Source of the DNA: Burkholderia diffusa
Lineage (GTDB): Bacteria > Pseudomonadota > Gammaproteobacteria > Burkholderiales > Burkholderiaceae
DNA length: 64,000 nucleotides
Reading direction: 5' to 3'
Assembly: GCF_902499115.1 (NCBI RefSeq)
Contig: NZ_CABVPN010000022.1
Location: 1 to 64,000 of the forward strand
The first letter of the stretch is position 1; every line of letters starts with the position of its first letter. The position numbers and the translations under genes were made by a program. The notes under the pieces were generated by a model that was given only the letters and a program-made list of their open reading frames with translations, was not told where the DNA came from and did not search any database. Shown one piece after another: positions 60,276 to 64,000 of this stretch.

Positions 60276-60634
60276 CGGCGCGCGCCGCCGGCGAATTCAG
60301 AACGTTTCAGCCTGAACTCATGACCGGGCCGGCCGGTGCGTCTACATTGCATGCACGGAGACCGTCGGCGATTCGCAGGCGTGCGCGCAGCGGACCGGCT
60401 CGCACCGCAGCATCGATGTCACGACGCCACTGAATGCCAGCGCGGGTCGGCAGCGACACATGCGTTGCCGCCGCGACTTCGCGCGTCATCGAACGACCAC
60501 CGCATGAAACCGGTCCAGTCCGACCTTTCTCGCCACGATTCGTTGCCGGCGGCCGCTCGCCGGATCGGGTAGCGCGCCATGCGATCGCGCGGATTCCCCG
60601 CCCGTCGCGCAACGCGCACGCGGCCCGTTCCGGC
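60276..60634. other. Gap before the MscS-type gene
   Basis: These 359 bases have an open plus-strand frame from 60434 that could lengthen the channel protein, but it shows no ribosome site or membrane segment. The TTCAG pair at 60296 is the only signal I recognise. Confidence 0.4.
60296..60310 (+). promoter_or_regulatory. TTCAG-N5-TTCAG direct-repeat site
   Basis: TTCAGAACGTTTCAG begins 20 bases after the stop of the NB-ARC regulator and reads toward the channel gene. Its complement, CTGAAACGTTCTGAA, is identical to the core at 33913. Confidence 0.5.
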
Positions 60635-62098
60635 ATGCTGAACCTGTCGGTCACGGTCGCTTACGGCGCGCCGATCGTCGTTGCCGACCTCGTTGCATGG
60701 CGGTTGCTCGGGCCAGGCCGTTCGACGACGAAAGCGGTCTGGCGTTGTGCGTCGTTCGCCGCGCTGACCTATGTGCTGTTCGCAACCGGCGTGAGCCCGC
60801 TCGCGGTGCCAGCGTCGCCCGACCGGTTCGACCGGCTGGCGATCCAGGCGATCGGTGTCGCGTGGTGGCTGCAGTGCGCGCTGGTGTTCAGCCTGATCCT
60901 CGACCATCTGCTGCTGCCGCGCGCGTGGCGCAACCAGCGGCTGTTTCATGACATCGCCGCAGGCGCCGTGTTCGGTGCGGCCGCGGTGGCCGCGCTGGGC
61001 TATGTCCTGGGTCTGCCGCTGAGCGGCCTGGTCGCGACCTCGGGCGCGGTGGCCGTGATCCTGGGCCTGGCCGTCCAGAACACGCTGAACGACGTGTTCT
61101 CGGGCCTCGTCCTGAATACCACCCAGCCGTTTCGCCTGGGCGATACGGTGGCCATCGGCGAGCTGGAAGGGCGGATCGTCGAAAGCAACTGGCGCGCGAC
61201 CAAGATGATCAACAGCCTCGGCAACCTGGTCGTCGTGCCGAACAGCACCGCGGCGAAGGCGACGATCGTCAACCTGAGCGAACCGCCGAGCGTGCACGGC
61301 GTGACGCTGACGATCGAGATCGATCCGGAAGTGCGGCCGGCCGTCGTCGTCGATGCGCTCGACCGGGCTGCCTCCAGTTCGCTCGACGTGCTGGCCAGCC
61401 CCGCGCCGGTTGCGGTCGTCAAGGCATTCAGGACCAACTCCGTCGAATACGAACTCGTCTGTTACGTCGACGCGCTGCAAAAAAAGGTGGCGGTGCGTAA
61501 CCGGCTCTACGATCTGGCCCACCGGCATCTGGCCGCCGCGGACATCGCGTTGCGCCCGCTTGGCGGAGCGGCCGCGGCGCACCGGCCGGCGTCGCGCGGT
61601 CAACGCCTGCTGCGCGCGGTCGAGCTTTTCCGGCAACTCGGTGACGAGGATCTGGCGGTGCTGGCCGACGCGCTGGCGTCACGCGTATTCCACAAAGGGG
61701 AGGTGATTTACGCGTCGAATTCCGATACGCGCCTGCTGACGATCGTCGGGTCCGGCGTCGCATCGGTGTTCGTGCCGGGCGCGACGGGCGACATGGAGGT
61801 CCGTCGGATGGCGCCCGGCGACGCGATCGGCCAGTCCGTCGTGCTGGCCGGCACGCAACTTCATGCGAGTGTCTATGCCGTGACCGCGGTGACGGCCTAT
61901 CAGTTGAGCAGCCGCGACCTGACGCCGCTGATCGCGAGGAAGCCGGAACTCGGACGATTGATGTGCGAATCCCTGACCGAACACATCGCGACCGAGGAAA
62001 AGATGATGATCCCGCCGGCCGCGAAGGCGCACGCGTCGTTCAACCTGATCGAATGGCTCGAGAAGGAGATGAAGCGCCTGCACGATTCGTTCGGCTGA
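60635..62098 (+). CDS. MscS-type channel with cyclic-nucleotide-binding domain
   Basis: The 487-residue protein has about five membrane helices. The MscS pore/beta domain follows (GLAVQNTLNDVFSGLVLNTTQPFRLGDTV, then NSLGNLVVVPNSTAAKATIVNLS). From about 355 to 460 there is a Crp-type cyclic-nucleotide-binding domain (LFRQLGDEDLAVLADALASRVFHKGEVIY ... VRRMAPGDAIGQSVVLAGTQLHASVYAV). This is the architecture of bacterial cyclic-nucleotide-gated MscS relatives, which respond weakly or not at all to tension. The start is uncertain; no clear ribosome site exists. Confidence 0.87.
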   Translation: MLNLSVTVAYGAPIVVADLVAWRLLGPGRSTTKAVWRCASFAALTYVLFATGVSPLAVPASPDRFDRLAIQAIGVAWWLQCALVFSLILDHLLLPRAWRNQRLFHDIAAGAVFGAAAVAALGYVLGLPLSGLVATSGAVAVILGLAVQNTLNDVFSGLVLNTTQPFRLGDTVAIGELEGRIVESNWRATKMINSLGNLVVVPNSTAAKATIVNLSEPPSVHGVTLTIEIDPEVRPAVVVDALDRAASSSLDVLASPAPVAVVKAFRTNSVEYELVCYVDALQKKVAVRNRLYDLAHRHLAAADIALRPLGGAAAAHRPASRGQRLLRAVELFRQLGDEDLAVLADALASRVFHKGEVIYASNSDTRLLTIVGSGVASVFVPGATGDMEVRRMAPGDAIGQSVVLAGTQLHASVYAVTAVTAYQLSSRDLTPLIARKPELGRLMCESLTEHIATEEKMMIPPAAKAHASFNLIEWLEKEMKRLHDSFG

Positions 62099-62157
62099 TG
62101 CGGCGGGAGATCTTGGGGACACGTTCGACCGACGGGCGCAGCCGACGGGCGGCGGAA

Positions 62158-63066
62158 TCAGGCGAGCGCGGTGAAGCGGTCGACGAGATCGGGGCGAGCG
62201 AGCTGATCGACCCACCAGTGCAACGCGCGTCCGGCCTCGTCGCCGCGCCACGCGATATAGCAATGCGTCGTGTCGCGCATGCCGGTCACCTTGCGTGCGA
62301 CGAGCTTGCCTTGCGCGATCGCGCGTGCCGCGATGCAATCCGGCAGCGTGCCCACCGCGAGTCCTTCGCACTGCGCGGCCAGCTTTGCGGCGAGCGTGGG
62401 GACCGCGAGATACGGCTGCCCGGCGTCGACGGCGACCGAGCGTGGCTGCAGTTCGCGAGAGGTATCGCTGATGACGGCGCCGCGATGCTCGATGACCGAC
62501 GCCATCGACAGCGGTTCGGGCAGCGCCGCGAGCGGATGGGTCGGGGCGACGGCGAACACATGCCTGAGCGTGCCGATCGGCCGCGCGACGATGTCCGGCA
62601 GTTCCGGCGGTTCGCCCGCCGCGCCGACGACGAGATCCGCGCGGCGCGAAATCAGCGCATCCCAGGTGCCGCCGAGGACTTCGGTGGACAGGCGCAGCCG
62701 CGTGTTCATCTCGAGTCCGTAGAACGCATGCACGTAGGGCCACAACGCCTCGAACGGCAGGATCTCGTCGATGCAGATGCGAACCTCGGTTTCCCAGCCT
62801 TGCTGGGCACGCAACGCCTTGAGCTCGAGCTGTTCGGCAGCATGCAGCAGCCGGCGGCCCTCTTCGACGACCACGCGACCCGCGTGCGTGAGCTTCGCGC
62901 GGCGCCCGCTCCGGTCGAACAGTGCGACGTCGAGGTCGCTTTCGAGCTTTTGTACGAGATAAGTCAGCGCGGACGGTACGCGGTGCAGGAGCTCCGCGGC
63001 TTCGGCGAACGTGCCGGTGCGGTCGATCGCGTCCAGTGCCTCGAGCGCTTCGAATGACAGCTTCAT
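62158..63066 (-). CDS. LysR-family transcriptional regulator
   Basis: The 302-residue protein has a helix-turn-helix at 5-42 (LEALDAIDRTGTFAEAAELLHRVPSALTYLVQKLESDLD) and the FDRSGRRAKLTHAG wing. The effector domain has the sequence ICIDEILPFEALWPYVHAF as in YhaJ-like regulators. Related regulators often control an isochorismatase-family or pirin gene nearby; here XapX and the gene at the window end are candidates. Confidence 0.9.
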   Translation of the reverse strand: MKLSFEALEALDAIDRTGTFAEAAELLHRVPSALTYLVQKLESDLDVALFDRSGRRAKLTHAGRVVVEEGRRLLHAAEQLELKALRAQQGWETEVRICIDEILPFEALWPYVHAFYGLEMNTRLRLSTEVLGGTWDALISRRADLVVGAAGEPPELPDIVARPIGTLRHVFAVAPTHPLAALPEPLSMASVIEHRGAVISDTSRELQPRSVAVDAGQPYLAVPTLAAKLAAQCEGLAVGTLPDCIAARAIAQGKLVARKVTGMRDTTHCYIAWRGDEAGRALHWWVDQLARPDLVDRFTALA

Positions 63067-63394
63067 GATGAATTCCACGGGGGCGTCGGCCTGCCATGTT
63101 ATCGCCAAGCACCGCCGAGTCCAATACGATTCGGAACAATTCGTCCGTGAATCGGAGCCGGGGCACCATCCTGTCCGCGCAGGATTGCCGCTCGCGGTTG
63201 CGGCGTCTGATCGGTATTGGTGGTGTGTGCCGTTTCCGGAGCGTCGGTACACGGGGGGAGCCGTGCCGACCGGGGCCGCGTTTCGCGGGTGCTGCGTGTT
63301 TTTGCGTACCCGCGTGTCGTCGGCGTCGGCAGATCGGTGGGCCTGCCGATCTGCCTGCGCGAATCCGGTCGATCAGCGTGGGGTACGACGGTGT
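63067..63394. other. Gap without recognisable features
   Basis: These 328 bases lie between the LysR start and the end of the XapX gene. Frames on both strands are arginine-rich with no family match. I see only the presumed LysR promoter. Confidence 0.4.
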
Positions 63395-63664
63395 CTATCG
63401 AGGTTTCTTCGCGGCGGCATCGGATGCCTGGGCGCCGGGCAGCGCGCCGAACATGTGCTGGCTGCACTTCGCCTCGTTCCACGCGGTTTTCAGATGAATC
63501 CCTCCGAGCATCCGGCGTGCGACCGGCAGGATCTGTTCGCCGGCAAGAATGCCCAGCAGGCCGGCCAGCGCGATCGTGGGCGGAGCAGGCGACGGCACGC
63601 CGATCAGGTAGTAGACAGCGCCGGCGAGCATTCCGGCAAGCAGCGATGAAATGTACGGCTTCAT
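63395..63664 (-). CDS. XapX-domain small membrane protein
   Basis: The 89-residue protein has two hydrophobic segments (about 5-22 and 29-46) with the XapX signature: LLAGMLAGAVYYLIGVPSPAPPTIALAGLLGILAGEQ. A soluble C-terminal tail of about 40 residues (GIHLKTAWNEAKCSQHMFG) follows. The family is of unknown function and is often near isochorismatase-type or xanthosine genes. It is divergent from the gene starting at the window end. Confidence 0.85.
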   Translation of the reverse strand: MKPYISSLLAGMLAGAVYYLIGVPSPAPPTIALAGLLGILAGEQILPVARRMLGGIHLKTAWNEAKCSQHMFGALPGAQASDAAAKKPR

Positions 63665-63964
63665 GATTCAGAGACAAGTGAATGACAACCGTGTGAAAAA
63701 TACGGATAACTACCGATCTGGAGACGAGCATGAATTCAATCGATAGCCTAGCAGGTCTTTTCTGATGTGGCCGTTGAATTCTGCGGTTTTTAAGATCTTT
63801 TAAGGCCTGAATTTAGGGATTTTATTAATAGAATTGATTAAGTGGCATTACCATCGATTCGCGTGTTGAATGACAACGGCTGGCAGGCGAACCTTCCGGC
63901 ACAGCGCATTGGGCGCCTCCCGCTTGCCGGCGAGGCAGGCAAATTTTTCTCCGCGTCAAAGGAC
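63665..63964. other. AT-rich divergent promoter region
   Basis: These 300 bases are clearly AT-rich around 63780-63850 (runs such as TTTTAAGATCTTTTAAGG and ATTTTATTAATAG). They probably hold the promoters of XapX and the next plus-strand gene. No gene is seen. GATCTTTTAA-type inverted repeats near 63790 could be an operator. Confidence 0.45.
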
Positions 63965-64000
63965 ATGACCGCCATGAGCAATCCGAAGCTTGAAGTACTC
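63965..64000 (+). CDS. Start of a probable isochorismatase-family hydrolase (cut by window end)
   Basis: Twelve codons are visible, reading MTAMSNPKLEVL. An AAAGG site precedes the first ATG; a second ATG at 63974 could be the true start. From memory, YcaC-like isochorismatase-family hydrolases of related bacteria start MSNPKLEVLTP, and they often neighbour XapX. The assignment rests on nine residues only. Confidence 0.45.
   Translation, partial: MTAMSNPKLEVL

Noticed and set aside
1..64000. CRISPR arrays, tRNA or rRNA genes, complete insertion sequences, phage integrase or attachment sites
   Set aside because: I looked for repeated spacers, cloverleaf ends, transposase motifs and flanking repeats and found none that I could support.

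Overview
The window is high-GC, densely coded DNA whose gene content and codon style point to a Burkholderia cepacia complex type betaproteobacterium. Clues are a DUF3331 protein, an XapX protein, many LysR regulators and Tat-exported oxidoreductases, and a strong G/C preference at third codon positions. The mix of accessory metabolism, regulators and efflux suggests a secondary replicon, but that is inference. I saw no rRNA, tRNA, CRISPR array, complete insertion sequence or phage gene.

Layout. 0.2-3.4 kb: nucleoside uptake and salvage (nupC-deoA-cdd). 3.4-8.0 kb: a Rieske oxygenase, then a methionine sulfoxide repair operon for the cell envelope (msrB-dipZ-msrA). 8.3-9.6 kb: a truncated small gene and a membrane protein resembling the anchor of some bacterial adenylate cyclases, without a cyclase. 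9.7-13.0 kb: a TetR regulator, an internally deleted alpha/beta-hydrolase and an FAD monooxygenase, divergent from a YoaK-family protein. 13.1-18.4 kb: an exported VOC protein, an outer-membrane barrel, a LysR, a FrnE-like thiol protein and an exported metallo-beta-lactamase-fold enzyme. 18.4-25.4 kb: an AraC regulator, a large winged-helix/NB-ARC regulator, an amidohydrolase and a degenerate HD protein. 25.5-40.6 kb: a nearly continuous minus-strand catabolic region. It holds an ene-reductase, an MFS exporter, an FAD-monooxygenase stump, a LysR, a three-gene molybdenum hydroxylase/cytochrome c operon, two more FAD monooxygenases, an exported ACMSD-like hydrolase, a solute:sodium symporter with its DUF485 partner, and a VOC enzyme. 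40.8-49.1 kb: a giant pseudokinase/ATPase/GAF/histidine kinase, a divergent winged-helix/NB-ARC regulator and two response regulators. 49.2-54.4 kb: a LysR and a tripartite efflux system. 54.6-60.3 kb: two related alpha/beta hydrolases, a DUF3331 protein, an intact HD paralogue and a third winged-helix/NB-ARC regulator. 60.6-64 kb: an MscS-type channel with a cyclic-nucleotide-binding domain, a LysR, an XapX protein and the start of a probable isochorismatase-family gene.

The most interesting signals are regulatory. A paired direct repeat, in gene direction TTCAG-N5-TTCAG (core TGAAWYKTYCTGAA on the opposite strand), occurs at least seven times in gaps between genes. At three sites it lies about 90-100 bases before a start codon of a hydrolase, redox or HD gene. 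Repeats at 10-11 bp spacing suit winged-helix regulators, and three such regulators with NB-ARC ATPase domains are encoded here. A second motif, the palindrome TTATCGNNCGATAA, marks the VOC/monooxygenase operon (twice in tandem), the ene-reductase/exporter operon, a response regulator and the TetR gene. Several genes survive only as stumps with intact start sites (near 8.4, 11.0, 28.3 and 40.9 kb), so the region has been reshaped by deletion.
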